64,000 nucleotides of DNA, taken from Steromphala cineraria. Its lineage: Eukaryota > Mollusca > Gastropoda > Trochida > Trochidae. Below the pieces are notes generated by a model. The model had not been told where the DNA came from, searched no databases, and saw only the letters and a program-made list of their open reading frames with translations. Shown here piece by piece: positions 1-12,067 of this stretch. Location: positions 24,146,777 to 24,210,776 of the forward strand of contig OU744727.1 in NCBI GenBank assembly GCA_916613615.1, read 5' to 3'. Both the position numbers and the translations under genes were made by a program. Each line of letters starts with the position of its first letter. The first letter of the stretch is position 1.

Positions 1-227
1 TGCAACATTGAGATCCGTTTTGGGGTTGTTATTAGAACATTAACTTGATAACAGACTTAAATTGAGTGTATAAACTACAGGTTTGCCCGTATATTCGGAC
101 TGTGCGTGTACAAGATTACTCATGACCGAAAGAAGGAAAAAGTTGAGATATGGATGATGAACGAGGCGTTAAAAAATGAACGAAAAATATCATTTAAATG
201 CTCATGATGATGTTTGATTCGGTAAAG

Positions 228-690
228 AATATAGATATGCCTTATCCCAAATAAGGTATTTTGAAAACTCACGACGGATAGTTTTTATTTTTGGACCTAT
301 ATTAAAGGTAAATGAAGAATAAATTCTAATTTGAAACCCTTTTCGAAATATCCTTAAACCAATATTCAAAGGTTAGCAAGTTTCAACATAAAACAGGTAA
401 CACGTTCATCTTTACGTTTTGTATCAGTTTTCTAAAGTTTGAACTAAATTTGCCGGTTGTATATAAAACTGTACCGTGCCACAAGAACGGATTTTCAGAT
501 GAAAAAGCAGACACGACTAATCCACACAGTAAATCTCTTGGTTTCATCGATTTTAGAGTTAAGCTCACTCTCGTTTCCGGTCGTTGGAAATACTGTAAGT
601 TTCTGACACAATCGTTAATCATTTTCTTCTCAAGCGTGAATTACAGAACACAGATAAGGGTCAGGCAAAGCCTTGTTCCTTCGCCTTTTA
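228..690. other. 463-bp segment present only in copy A
   Basis: Copy B passes directly from the base equivalent to 227 to the base equivalent to 691 (near 50425). No clean target-site duplication is visible, so this may be an insertion in A or a deletion in B. Its right part (about 468-660) is a dispersed repeat that recurs inverted at 24580-24783. Confidence 0.8.
468..660 (+). repeat. Dispersed repeat (CCGGTCGTTGGAAAT family), copy 1
   Basis: About 190 bp match the reverse complement of 24580-24783. Shared landmarks, in order, are CAGACACGA, CAGTAAAT, CTTGGTTT, TTTCCGGTCGTTGGAAAT and TCAAGCGTGAATT. I do not recognise the family. Both strands have short open frames (residues like FQRPET on the minus strand), but no domain is visible. 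Confidence 0.75.
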
Positions 691-3624
691 CCATGTTGTC
701 TACTGGTAGAGGTGTGAAGATTTCTGAACGGACCATCAACATAAATGTTACTAGGACTAATCATTCTATTATCTATTCAAGACTGATAAGTCTGGGAATA
801 AAACAAAGTTCAGATTGATGATAGAAGAGAACATGAAAACGGTCCCATTTAATAATGAAAAACAAAATACTTATAAAATATTAATAAATAAATAAAAATA
901 CCTTTAAGAAATGACAGTATGACTGATTTTCGTGTCAATTGAAGCATACTGAACACTTGCTTACTACTGCATTATTATGTTTAAAATCAAAATGCACACC
1001 ATAGTCTAAATCTGCTACATATGTTTCTTAACCATAGATGAAATGTAACGATATCTGTGCATCAGTTCACCATAGAGACAACAGAACATAAACCCTGCTC
1101 TGCCATGGACACTTTACATCGCATGTGGTGCTTAACCAGGACAACATATTGCTTCAGTACAGTATTTCACAATGACACGGCACCACGGAAAGAACTAGGC
1201 AAATATGACACGAAAAGAGTCATCTTTATGTTCACATTTCACCTCTAAAAATTACAGCGATATCAATTCGTCATGAACAAATACGCGTTTGTTGACAATG
1301 TCGATGGCACTTGTGAATGTGAGTTTTAATTTTGAAACTTAATGTTATCGACACCTCCGTTGCCAAATCAACTGACAGCCTCTGATATTATTCACTGGTT
1401 TAACCTTGGCTATGATTGGGCGATGTTTGATTGGCAATCGAGAACTACATTTCGTGCCATGAATATAGGGAAATCTCAAATCGAATTTCTGATGCCCTTT
1501 TCATAGGGTTGTTAATGTATTGTATGAGTGCATGCAGTATGGTTTCCTCTTGGTTTTATGTTATGACATATATTGGTATGCCAAACCCTTTAAACCTCAT
1601 TTTTGTGCTTTTATTCTCGAAGGGGTTATTTGGGAAAATCATGATACCTAATAAGTTTGACCGGCATTAAGGGTTGAACTGTCATTATTTTCAATTGTCC
1701 AATTTGCATCCATTGTGATACAAGAGTTGGGAGCTCAAACTCTAAATTCTTAAAGATTCATTTAAGAGTAGAGTGAGTGGTTTTCGTTCAGTTGATTATC
1801 GTCTTTGAAGGTTTCAATGACATCATAACATCCTATTATCCAATTTCCATGCATTGTGTCAGATGTTACATAGCAGTTGTTACCATACCAAACAATATGA
1901 TGTGGAGGGAAATTTGATACAAAATAATATTATTTTATATTTGTTTATGTCATAGAGAGAATAACTAGCGACACATTTTCATACATTTTCGGGATATTAA
2001 CAATCAATTAATGCTTTTTTAAACAAACAAACCATAGAAACTGAATCCTTTACATTAACCATGCAAATATTTTTTTATGAATAATCAAACATAAAAAATA
2101 ACAGACGTTTGTTGATTTGTTAAAAATATCTTTGCAAGACGCCAGGTGCGTTTTACTTTTTGATTATAACGTACATTATATCCTTTAGCTCGCAATCTCT
2201 TGGTTTATCTTTATTTCAGTTTGTCTATGATATAAGTTTATTCAAAGGCACCACAGAACGTTCTCGAAATTGTATTTCTTCCAATTTTACCAATTTATTT
2301 TTTGTTTATGCAAAATGAGGACAATTTGAGGGCAAAACGTATCGTAACTCTACCCAGATGTTAGAAGTCGAAGGAAATTATGTTCACTGGCAGAACCAAG
2401 GCCATGTTTCTCCAAAGTCTGATTAGCAGTAATCAAGGATTTATTTATCGTGCCATGAATAATACAAATCATATATGAGTAACAGGTTATGTGTATTGAT
2501 TCTAAGATATTCCGATGCCCCTTTGGTAGTTTTGTTATTAATTTTTTTAAAGCTTATATAATACGATTCCACTTATCTGTATTGTGAACTTTATTGGCAA
2601 GAGCAACAGGCTATCCCTCGTGATGCTTTTCATTGTCAGGTTTATTGTTAACAGATTATACAAGCACATTTTGCCTATGGTTCCATAACGCGATAAGTTG
2701 AAGAGCTATCTTAGAGGGTTGAAACGCCCTCATTACACTCATTATCCGATTTACAAGAATTGGGACGTTTAAAGTTTTGCGTTTGTTGGTTGGTTAACTT
2801 AAGAATCGATTTATAGTTCAAATCTCAGAGTTTCTATACATTATGTCAAGGAATGGTTGACTTAGAACCAATTTGATCACTGTAGAAGGATATACTTAAC
2901 GAATACATTTTTGAAGGTTCTTAAATTGTCTGTGGAGTAGGAGTGGTGGGTGTATAATTTTGTTAATTTTGAGCAGCATCTTTATTTTGATATATGTCAC
3001 CATTATATCCTATTATTCAATTTCCATGCATTGTGTCAGGTGTTACATAGCACATGCAACAATACTAAATGTCAGGTTTCACAATCTGATTCCACACAAA
3101 ATGTGATGCAATACTTTGTTCTTCTGAAACATGTCATAAGACTCATTATTTGAAAATTTCCAAGTACAAAAGTCTTGAACACTGACATTTTTGACATCAT
3201 AATTGTACTTTTTCTTTTAAATGTTGAATACAGGGGAGATTTACATTGTCGCAACACTTTTGTGAACACCACCGGAAGTGGACGAGCTATCTCTATATTA
3301 ATTTCATTCACTTTTTTTAGGCATTTGATCTGATCGTCAACGAAGAGGACGAACATGTGCTGACATGACGAATTTCAGTGTTTTTAGGTATCTAAACAGG
3401 TGCGCATTGAGGCAAAATACACTTACTGTAATACTTCTTATAAACAATATTACCCTCAATTTATCTGTTTTGTAATTTTAAAAAAGTGTTGAAGATGCTT
3501 CCTAATTGCACAGTTATGACCTTCACCAGAGAAAAATGAAATTACTTAAGTTTAACGTTTTTAAACTTAAATTTGAATTCAACAAAGGATCGCATAGAAT
3601 TCTCTTAGCATTTTGATATTGAAT

Positions 3625-3919
3625 CATTCTCTCAACACAGAGGCTGCCGGATCAAGTCATGAAATGTTGATACAGAATCAATATATTACGCCGAAATCCG
3701 TGGGTTCCGTCAGTTTCCCCTGGTGGACAAAATTTGCACCACAATCCATTTGAATTTCCTTAAGTAGCCAAAATGATGATTAAAGAACAGCGCTTGCACA
3801 AGTAACTTTGATTGCCTCCAATCAGGCATCTACCATTCTAATCCACAAAATCGGGCGAAATAGAACAGAGGGTGTATCAACATTTCATTACTTCATCTGC
3901 CTCAGTGGGGAGAGAATGA
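3625..3919. mobile_element. Decayed hAT-like MITE (CATTCTC termini)
   Basis: Starts CATTCTCTC and ends GAGAGAATG, with subterminal inverted segments around AACAGAGG/CACAGAGG. The related and better preserved copy at 44510-44872 has an 8-bp duplication. Here the flanks TATTGAAT and AATTGAAT look like a decayed 8-bp target duplication. The same insertion is present in copy B (53595-53889), so it predates the segmental duplication. Confidence 0.65.
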
Positions 3920-5035
3920 AATTGAATGCCCTCTGTTAACAATTTTGTAGGCATTTGTGAGCTTGCTCTGTAAGTATTCTCTCGGTGAATTTGATAATAT
4001 TCACTGGCTGCACCTTGAACCAACGACTGTTTGGAAATAATCAAGAACTGCATTTCGTGAATATGAATATACAATCTAGGGTAATAAACATGATGAAATT
4101 CTTTTTAAAATTTCACATTTTATATTTTTTATCAGAAGTGTCATCAATGACTCAATTTGACTCTCAGTTCATTGATTGTAAGAATTTCCTTTACTCACTG
4201 TTGTTGTGTTGTGTCTACACAAGCTTATGCGATATCAGTACACTTTTGATCAATGCTATGACCTATGGTGGTTATGTAAAATCTCATGATGCAATTTAGT
4301 ATAATTACATAACGAGTTAAATGAATAGCATTGTTAAAGGTTGAAGTGTCATCATTTCCTTCTGTTATCGAATTTATATTGAATGGGATGCATGCGTTTT
4401 GTAAATATATGTCCCAAATATCAGAGTTTCTAGCCATCATCTTAATGAAGCTTTGATGTAGTATAAATTGAGTTATCAGGTTGTAAAACAGTATGTTTAA
4501 CCAATAACTTTGAAAATGAAAACTCATTTAAGTTGACTGTAGAGTAAGAATGGTGGGTGTATACTTTAAGTGGGTTGAGCAACGATCCTAAAGGTTGAAA
4601 TGTCACCATTATATCCTATTATCCAATTAACCTGTATTGTGTTTGATGGCACATGCAGCATTGCTAAATGTCAGAGGGTTAAACGGGCTGTTGACGAGAA
4701 CAATGTAGTTTTATATTCTATTGAGAGATGTCAAATACAGCATTAAAGGTGTTACATTTTCATTGTAATATTTCAGAGTTCCTGAAGTACAATTAATCAG
4801 TTTTGAATGTGACACGTAAGCTTTCCATTTGAAACTTTGTTGGACTTTCTCTCAAATGAGATGAAAGGAAGTTGCCTTTGTTCTTGAAATTTAAGGATAT
4901 GTGAGTGCATATGGAAGGGCATGCATTTAATGAAATTATTTCTTTCACTATAGCAGGCTTTTTGCCCTATTGACGCTGGTGAGTCAAGATGGAAGAATAG
5001 CAGTTACAATGGATATCATTCAAGTTAACACTTAA

Positions 5036-5527
5036 AGTGACACAGAGTATCTTTCTTAAAATGTTATTAGGTTTTGATAAGCTACAAAATATCTAATATG
5101 CTGATTGAAGTTCATATCTCATCACTGAACTTGCAAATATATTCATTTATGCATATTACTCTAAAATGCTTGATTTTATGGAAAAATCAAGAAAACATCT
5201 CGAAAACATCAAGAAATATGTTTAATATTCGAAAATATGCATCCAATTAATCTACTTATTCGTTACAATACCTTATAAACACTTTCGAATCGAATATATC
5301 TTCCTGTAAGCTTATGACAAGGTTTCAAAATTACGTTTGGCGAATTTGCTCGAGGCACATTGTCCGTTTTTCGATCAAAATTCCGACTTTGAATGGCCGT
5401 ATTTTCGCTCTTATGTACTGATTGACCTTTTAATTGTTATTTTCAGTCACAGTAAATGGTCCCTGGTGTAATAACATCGATTTCAAAATTTGACATATGT
5501 GATCCTATCAACATACTCTGTGTCTCT
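5036..5527. mobile_element. TTAA-flanked MITE, copy A only
   Basis: 492-bp element with inverted ends (AGTGACACAGAGTAT at left, ATACTCTGTGTCTCT at right, one mismatch), flanked by TTAA at 5032-5035 and 5528-5531. Copy B shows the unoccupied site, reading ACACTTAAACATT near 55036. No coding capacity. The TTAA duplication suggests mobilisation by a piggyBac-type transposase (inference). Confidence 0.8.
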
Positions 5528-8088
5528 TTAAACAATAATAGAAATGATCACTGCAATAATTGTGATGATAATTTGTAAAGCTGTAACAATCAATTCACAC
5601 GTTTTTCGATTCAATTACCGATAACTTAACCTCCTTTAAATTAGATAATTCAGTTTTATGATTTACATTTATCAGGGATTTGCAGTAGCGTTTACAGTGC
5701 TGATTTAGCTTAATATCTCAGTTCCCTGATATGTTGGTATTTCACAAGCTAAAGCAAGATATATACATCTATAAAAATATATACGATGTTTACGTAACAT
5801 GAAGGATGACATGGTCACGGATATAATGTTAAATTTATTAACACAGTATTGTGGAGCCAATGAGCGCACATTTAAATACATTTTCAAGCTTCACCCAATT
5901 GACATCTGAATACTTAAGATGAAAAGTGGCGTCAAAGAATCGTGGTATAATCTGATGCACATGTAACCTGAAGATTTGATATAATGAAACCTTAATAAGC
6001 GTAATCTAATAGATTCAATCAATAGAAAGTATAAATACAAGGTAGCACAAATGTATACACTAAGGCCACTGACAATAACAGTAACTTAGGGGCGGTACGT
6101 TTCCTTTTCACTAAAATAGAGATACTGAGTTGTTTTTTTGCAATTTACAATGAACGTTTGTACATATATTGAGACATATCTTAAATGTATGTTAATCATT
6201 GTTGAAAGTGCCTAACGTAACTAGTTTGCCAATAACTATGGTTTTAAGAAAAAAACGAACATACCCCGCATGGTGGCAAGTTTCCATCAAGGGCGGGTTC
6301 GGCCATCGTTTGGAACAATCAGAACATGTTCAGCCTTTGTATAGGATTCGATATTTGGGAGGGAAAACCTCACATTACTTTACAAAGATATAAATTTTAT
6401 AATGATGAGGACTCAGTTAACTTTCAAAAGCGAAAAGGATTCCGATTTCTTTCAAACTAGAGGAGCCTCCTCTTCAAAGAGTTCTTTAGAAGAATGGTTT
6501 TGAGGAGGACCTTAAAATTATCACAACGTAATGTGCCCGCCTGTAATGACTGAACATACCCCACAAACCACGTTTGCTCTTTTTTTCAACATATTCTGCG
6601 AAAATTCACAGCACTCATACCAAAATAAGTTGTTCGTTAGATATACGTCTCGGCATGTTGGTTTATGCTCACTTAAGAACATATATATTTCCAAACACAG
6701 TCAACATTTGTCAAAAACCAAGTGACGTGAAATCGAATAAATTACTCATGCAGCTCGGTTTTTCTTCCACAGTTTGTAAAGAACATGTTGGACTGTCGCC
6801 ATTTTAAAGTCAATGTGGGAGTAAAGTCATGTTGTCTCTTACTAATCACAAACTTAAGCTAAAGTGGCCACCGACCAATAATTACGAACATGCTCCGAGG
6901 TTGTGCCTGCCCCGTTCTCCCCTAATATCCCTGCCAATTGCACTCGTTTATGCTTTAATGAAAATTTAAGTTAAATCCAGTTTGTTATGGAAGTTTACTA
7001 GAATACCACTCCATTCTAGAAGTTTGTGTTTCGATGAAATACAATGTTACTAGTATTCGTTCATTTTATCGAAAGTTATTTGTATATAATATTATCTTTC
7101 ATGTTAACAGTGGCTTTGGTAAGCTTTGTTCCAATGCATTATGTCTAGATAAATGACACTTGGCCTAATAGTTAATTGAGTGTTGAGACACATGTTGATG
7201 CGTTATCACTCTCTTTTATCTCATTTATAGCAAAGCACATATCTAATAATGTCATTCTACTTTCTATTTCTATTTTTCTTTTCTGCTATAACTGCTCTGG
7301 AGGCCATATATATTAAACTTTCAATATTGCATCTAATAACTTGTTCCTCCAAGAGACACCACCGACACGTTATTGCCTGTAAAGACGTAACCCAGGAAAC
7401 TAAGACATTTCCATATCGTGAATTACAGGACTTCACAATCAATGACATGATCAGATACAGTTCAGAGGTGTTATCTTTATCACACTGATAGAAAATCATT
7501 ATGTATGGGTCAATCTAACTTTACGTATGTGTTTAATAGGTAGTTATAAGACATTACACTTCCCATTTCTTCAAACTGCAATAGCTTGATTCTGATTGTG
7601 TCTGCCTTGATCTTCTTAACAATCTTTTCCTACTTACGCCCAATATGATGTACTATATCAGACAACTAAAGGTTTCTTTAACCGATATGAACCATACAAA
7701 CCTTCAGAATGTACAATTAAGTTCGTGAGAGTTTATCGCTTTACAAATTAATCACAATAGATCACGCACATTGTGATATACCATTCACACAATCCGTTGT
7801 GTAATAATATATTCCTGACAACAATGTGAAACAAACTTGACTGTTCATCAATACTCAAGAAATATCTATTCAAAGGGCAAATGTCATGGAATTCGTTTCA
7901 TTCAATTAGAAGTTCATAACTGTTTCTTGGTAGATAAAACCGAATTCTTATTCTAAGTTTATACTTCATAAGTCAAATCATCGGTGTCTGAAACTCTTTG
8001 AAAGATTGCAAGTAATATTACATTTTCTCCTGGATCTGATTCTGAAAAGTGTTTCTGACACTTGACAACCTTCAGCCTTTCCTTTCTT

Positions 8089-8210
8089 TTAAGGGGACAG
8101 TAGCAATTTGTTAGGGAGAATATTATGTCAGGAAACTAAAAATGAATAGTTCCAATTGAAAGTCAATGCATTTAAACTAAATGGAGCACTAACAATTCAA
8201 AAATGTAACG
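8089..8210 (+). mobile_element. Truncated TTAA-type MITE (GGGGCAGTAGCACG family)
   Basis: Begins at TTAA with a diverged left terminus (AGGGGACAGTAGCAA) and the family's internal landmarks (GATGTCAGG-like, CCAATTGAAAG, TTTAAACTAAATG). It loses similarity before the right terminus. The orthologous truncated copy in duplicate B begins at 58742. Confidence 0.6.
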
Positions 8211-8310
8211 TTAAGATTATCTTAGATTTTAGTTGGCATATGTAAATGTTATCTTTACACAACAGACACAACAGTTACAATCATATTGGATTAAACGGAA
8301 GTAAACACCC

Positions 8311-8670
8311 TAAAGGGGCAGTAGCACGTTTTTATAGGGAATATACATGTAAGGTGATGTCAGGATAATGAAAATAAATGGTTCCAATTGAAAGACAATG
8401 TATTCAAACTAAATGAAGCAGTTATAATTCAAATATATAATGTAAGTTTAGCCATGATTTCCTTTTTCTTACACAAAATGAATTAAAAGTGTTCACACAA
8501 AATGGCCACTAATGGATTTTAAGTGAATCTTTATACTTAATCTTCTGACTATGGATGATTGGCTTGTGTTATAAGATTTTATCAAAATAATGCATTTAGC
8601 ATCAACTTACAATTATCAGTGGAAAGTTTAAAATAAAAAAATATCAAAAAACGTGGTACTGCTTCTTTAA
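8311..8670 (+). mobile_element. TTAA-type MITE (GGGGCAGTAGCACG family), near full length
   Basis: 360-bp copy with left end TAAAGGGGCAGTAGCACG and right end CGTGGTACTGCTTCTTTAA. Internal landmarks are shared with the copies at 24784, 25766, 40606 and 42553. It is non-coding. Its counterpart in copy B (58967-59239) has lost about 90 bp near the right end. Confidence 0.85.
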
Positions 8671-9210
8671 ATGGAATAATCCAATACTTTTATTTTTGTA
8701 AGTTAATTTCTTCAAAATAATATATTAGCAACTGATATCTTTCAGTTTAACAATCAATCTTTGTATGAGTTTAACATGATCTAGAATGATTATTTTTCTA
8801 TATTATATGTTATTAAAAAACTGATTTAAATTTTTTTTTGAAAATGTTCAGAAGGAATATCTGAAATAGATATAGCTCAAAAGTTGATATTGAAAGGTTT
8901 CCGGGGAATAAAGAAAGGTACTCTTTCTTTACTGGTCAATGGAAAACTTGAAACATATCGCAAAATTTTGGTGATTTTACATTTTTGTTTAGAAAATATT
9001 TAGAAGAAAACTTAAATGATTAGTCAGTAAGTGTTTTATGGTGTTGGAAAAATAAATGCTGCTCTGCATTCCAGTCATTTCGTGAAGTCATTTAACTGAG
9101 CTGTCACTCCGGCGAAACGCTTTTGAATATCAAGTATTGTCTGTATATCTGAAAATCAAAATAATGGGAAGCTATAATCCAGAAACTTCATTGTCTTTGC
9201 TTTATTATTA

Positions 9211-10131
9211 TCCCCCGCCACAAAGTGGAAGGGAGATATAGGTTTGGGCTCCGTCCGTGCGTCCGTCCGTCCGTCCGTGCGTCCGTCCGGCAGAGTTAAA
9301 GGGGACAATTTTTCTCAGAAACTATTTAAGATAAGTTCATCAAACTTGCTGTGTGTCTTCAGGGTACCAATACCTTGATGGAATTCGAAAATCAGAACCA
9401 CAAAATTATATTTTAAGGAGTTATTGCCCCTTTACGTGACTTTGGACTCTGTTCGAGGGTGTCGTCAAAGGGGACAACTTTTCTCAGAAATTATTTAAGA
9501 TAGGTTCACCAAACTTGCTGTGTGTCTTCGTTGTATCAATACCGCGATGGAGTTCGAAAATCAGAATCGCAAAATTATTTTTTACGGAGTTATTGCCCTT
9601 GTTTCGTGATTTTGGACTTTGTTTGAGGGAGTAGTTAAAGGGGACAACTTTTCTCAAAAACTATTTAAGATAGGTTAACCAAACTTGCTGTGTGTCTTAA
9701 GTGTATCAATACCTTGATTGAGTTCGAAAATCAGATCCTCAAAATTATTCTTAACGGAGTTGTTGTCCTTGTGTTGTGTTTTTGGACTCTGTTCCAGGGA
9801 GTCACAACTTTTCTCAAAAACTATTTAAGATAGGTTAACCAAACTTGCTGTGTGTCTTAATTGTATCAATAACTTGATGGCGTTCGAAATCAGAACCGCA
9901 AAACTACTTTTTCAGAAAAACCTGTGTTTCGTGTTTTTGACTCTGTTCGAGGATGTCCTCAAAGGGGACAACTGTTCTCAAAAACTATTTAAGATAGAAT
10001 AACAACATTTGCACTGTGTCTTTAGGGTATCAATACCTTGATGGAGTTCCAAAATGCAATTACTAATTACAGAGTTACAGCCCATTTAGGAAAATATTGG
10101 GAGCTTTGATGAAAACTTATTTGGCGGGGGA
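9211..10131. mobile_element. Pearl-like element with internal ~170-bp tandem monomers (copy A)
   Basis: The element is bounded by a perfect 10-bp inverted repeat, TCCCCCGCCA at 9211-9220 and TGGCGGGGGA at 10122-10131. After a GTCC/GTGC simple stretch (9257-9290) come about five monomers, each starting near AAAGGGGACAACTTTTCTCA, at roughly 9299, 9468, 9639, 9803 and 9961. Spacing is 158-171 bp. It has no transposase and is non-autonomous. The layout of short unique ends around a core of tandem ~160-170-bp units resembles Pearl/Helitron-like elements of bivalves; this assignment is by resemblance only. Confidence 0.75.
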
Positions 10132-10244
10132 TGTTGATAACCATATCTTCTTGTTTATATCAGACTGCAAACTTATCCATCTAAATATGAAGTGTAGTTT
10201 ATTACTCAACCGTGGTGAGATCACTCATTAGATAACAATGAGTT

Positions 10245-10266
10245 GGTAACACACATGTGTGTTACC
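10245..10266. repeat. Perfect 22-bp palindrome
   Basis: The half-site GGTAACACACA is followed directly by its reverse complement. It lies just inside the left end of the copy-A insertion. Confidence 0.9.
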
Positions 10267-11043
10267 ATCTCGTGCAAAGAAACGGAACTACTTTCGAACG
10301 TCACATGACATTGTCCAATCACGTGACTCATAAGTGGCGACTGTCAAATTGTACATTCTCAACAAAATGTTAATTTATGTGAAAGAATATTATCTTAGCG
10401 TTTTATTAAATACATTATCTTTTCGGTACCAAGCACAAATCAATCATTCGCTTGATCACTTGTCAACCTTCTGTGCCGTCACAAGCAGTGTTGCCTCCTC
10501 TGCCTACCGTAACATTAACATGGCGCTTCGACTGTTTACTTGCTTCGATGCCACCATAACCTTTCCCTTCAACAAGCACACATGTTATCGTGTAACTACC
10601 TTTACACAAGTTCTATCTCCCGATTCATATCAACACATTCAGTAACTCATGTCAATGTAATCAATCAATCAATCGCTGCCGTTGACACTGTTCGCCTACA
10701 TAGCGTGACCTAGAAACAGGACACATTCCGATGACGTCACTTGGCGATCTGATGACGTCACTTTGTGAGTGCATGATGTGTTGACAGTTTCCGTTGCTTC
10801 TTAGTGTTTATTTTATCAATGCATCTTTTGATAATGAAATATTTTTCACCAATATACTTTGTATCATGTTTATAGGCGTATGATATGTGTAAACATAAAA
10901 AAATAGCGAACTATTTTATTTGGACTCATGGAAATTCATACGCTGGTTTCCCCGACTGTTCCAAGTCAGCTGATTCTTGTTTTGACGATTTGTTTACATA
11001 AATATTGATATGAGGGTTGAGTAATAAATAAAATACTAAACTC

Positions 11044-11162
11044 ATGGTAATGTGATAACATTTTTAAGCAACTCGTGAATAGAATTTGGTATCAGACTCA
11101 CTTTCGTTCGTCTGATACCAATTCTATACACTCGTTGCTTAAAAATGTTATCACATTACCAT
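11044..11162. repeat. Long hairpin (arms ~53 bp, loop 12 bp)
   Basis: Arm 11044-11097 (starting ATGGTAATGTGATAAC) pairs with 11110-11162 (ending GTTATCACATTACCAT) with few mismatches. The loop is 11098-11109. It sits at the right end of the copy-A insertion and is absent from copy B. Confidence 0.9.
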
Positions 11163-12067
11163 TCGTTTACTATTCTCTATTTCTCCGTGCAGGGCTATCC
11201 ATTTATTGCTAAACTGTGACACTCTGTAATCATTTTGATAGATCTTCTGTAATCTTTTCCGCATTTAGAGGCTTTTGAAAAAAATGTCATGAACTGATAA
11301 AGGCAAAATGTAACATTCGGTAATCGTGAAGAGTAATCTATTTAAAGCTCAATTGTCACAATCTGTAATCATTGTTTCAAAGAACGTCTGATGATATTTG
11401 CCTTTTTTTGCATTCAGAAGCTTGTGCAATATATGTCATGAACTGATAAATGCAAAATGTTGCATTCGGTGTTTGAATAACACATGATTTGTTGGAAAAA
11501 ATTGGTACACACTCTGACTCTTATTACACAATGAAGTGATGTGAACTGCGTTTTAAAAGGTTGAAGAGCCATCATTACCTTCCACTGTACAATTCATTTG
11601 CATTGATATACTTGTCTGGTGTCCACCGAGTTAAGGGAAATGTGAAGTGATTTGACATATGAGTTGAATAAACTGATGTAACACTTTCCTTATTTAAAAG
11701 TTCGAGGTTTCTGTTCACCGTCATCAAAGTGGAAGTATTTGCAAACGCTTTGCTAGGGCAAATCCTATCCGGGTTTCTTTTGTGGAAACAATATTTAAGT
11801 AATGCATTCTATCCTTTGTCAAATTGTTAACTCTAGAACAAACAAAATATTACCTTTACTAACATATTTGAAAATTAGTATGAAATAATCATTTATAATT
11901 ATAAACAGGGAAGTACTCCTGAATTTTGTTTCCTAAAAATACCCCGATAGAACTGTCCCTTTATACCGGGTGAACTAGTGAATTCATCGTTATGAGACCA
12001 TCATGTGTTATCACGAAGAGACAGAGACATTTATTTCATATTCAGAATTACAGGACTCAATCTCAAT

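Larger units (their letters stand above)
10201..11179. mobile_element. 979-bp composite insertion, copy A only
   Basis: Copy B reads straight from AAAGTGTAGTTT into CTCCGTGCAGGG (near 60763-60782). In copy A these are separated by this insertion. It holds an inverted repeat TTTATTACTCAACC (10198-10211) with GGTTGAGTAATAAA (11015-11028), a perfect 22-bp palindrome at 10245-10266, two TGACGTCA palindromes (10732-10739, 10753-10760) and a long hairpin (11044-11162). The open frame at 10334-10645 has no recognisable domain. Confidence 0.8.

Noticed and set aside
450..818. 122-codon plus-strand frame in copy A
   Set aside because: It runs through the dispersed repeat and is missing from copy B; no recognisable domain.
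9257..9290. GTCC/GTGC stretch as an independent microsatellite
   Set aside because: It occurs at the same place in the copy-B element and is part of the Pearl-like element's conserved head.
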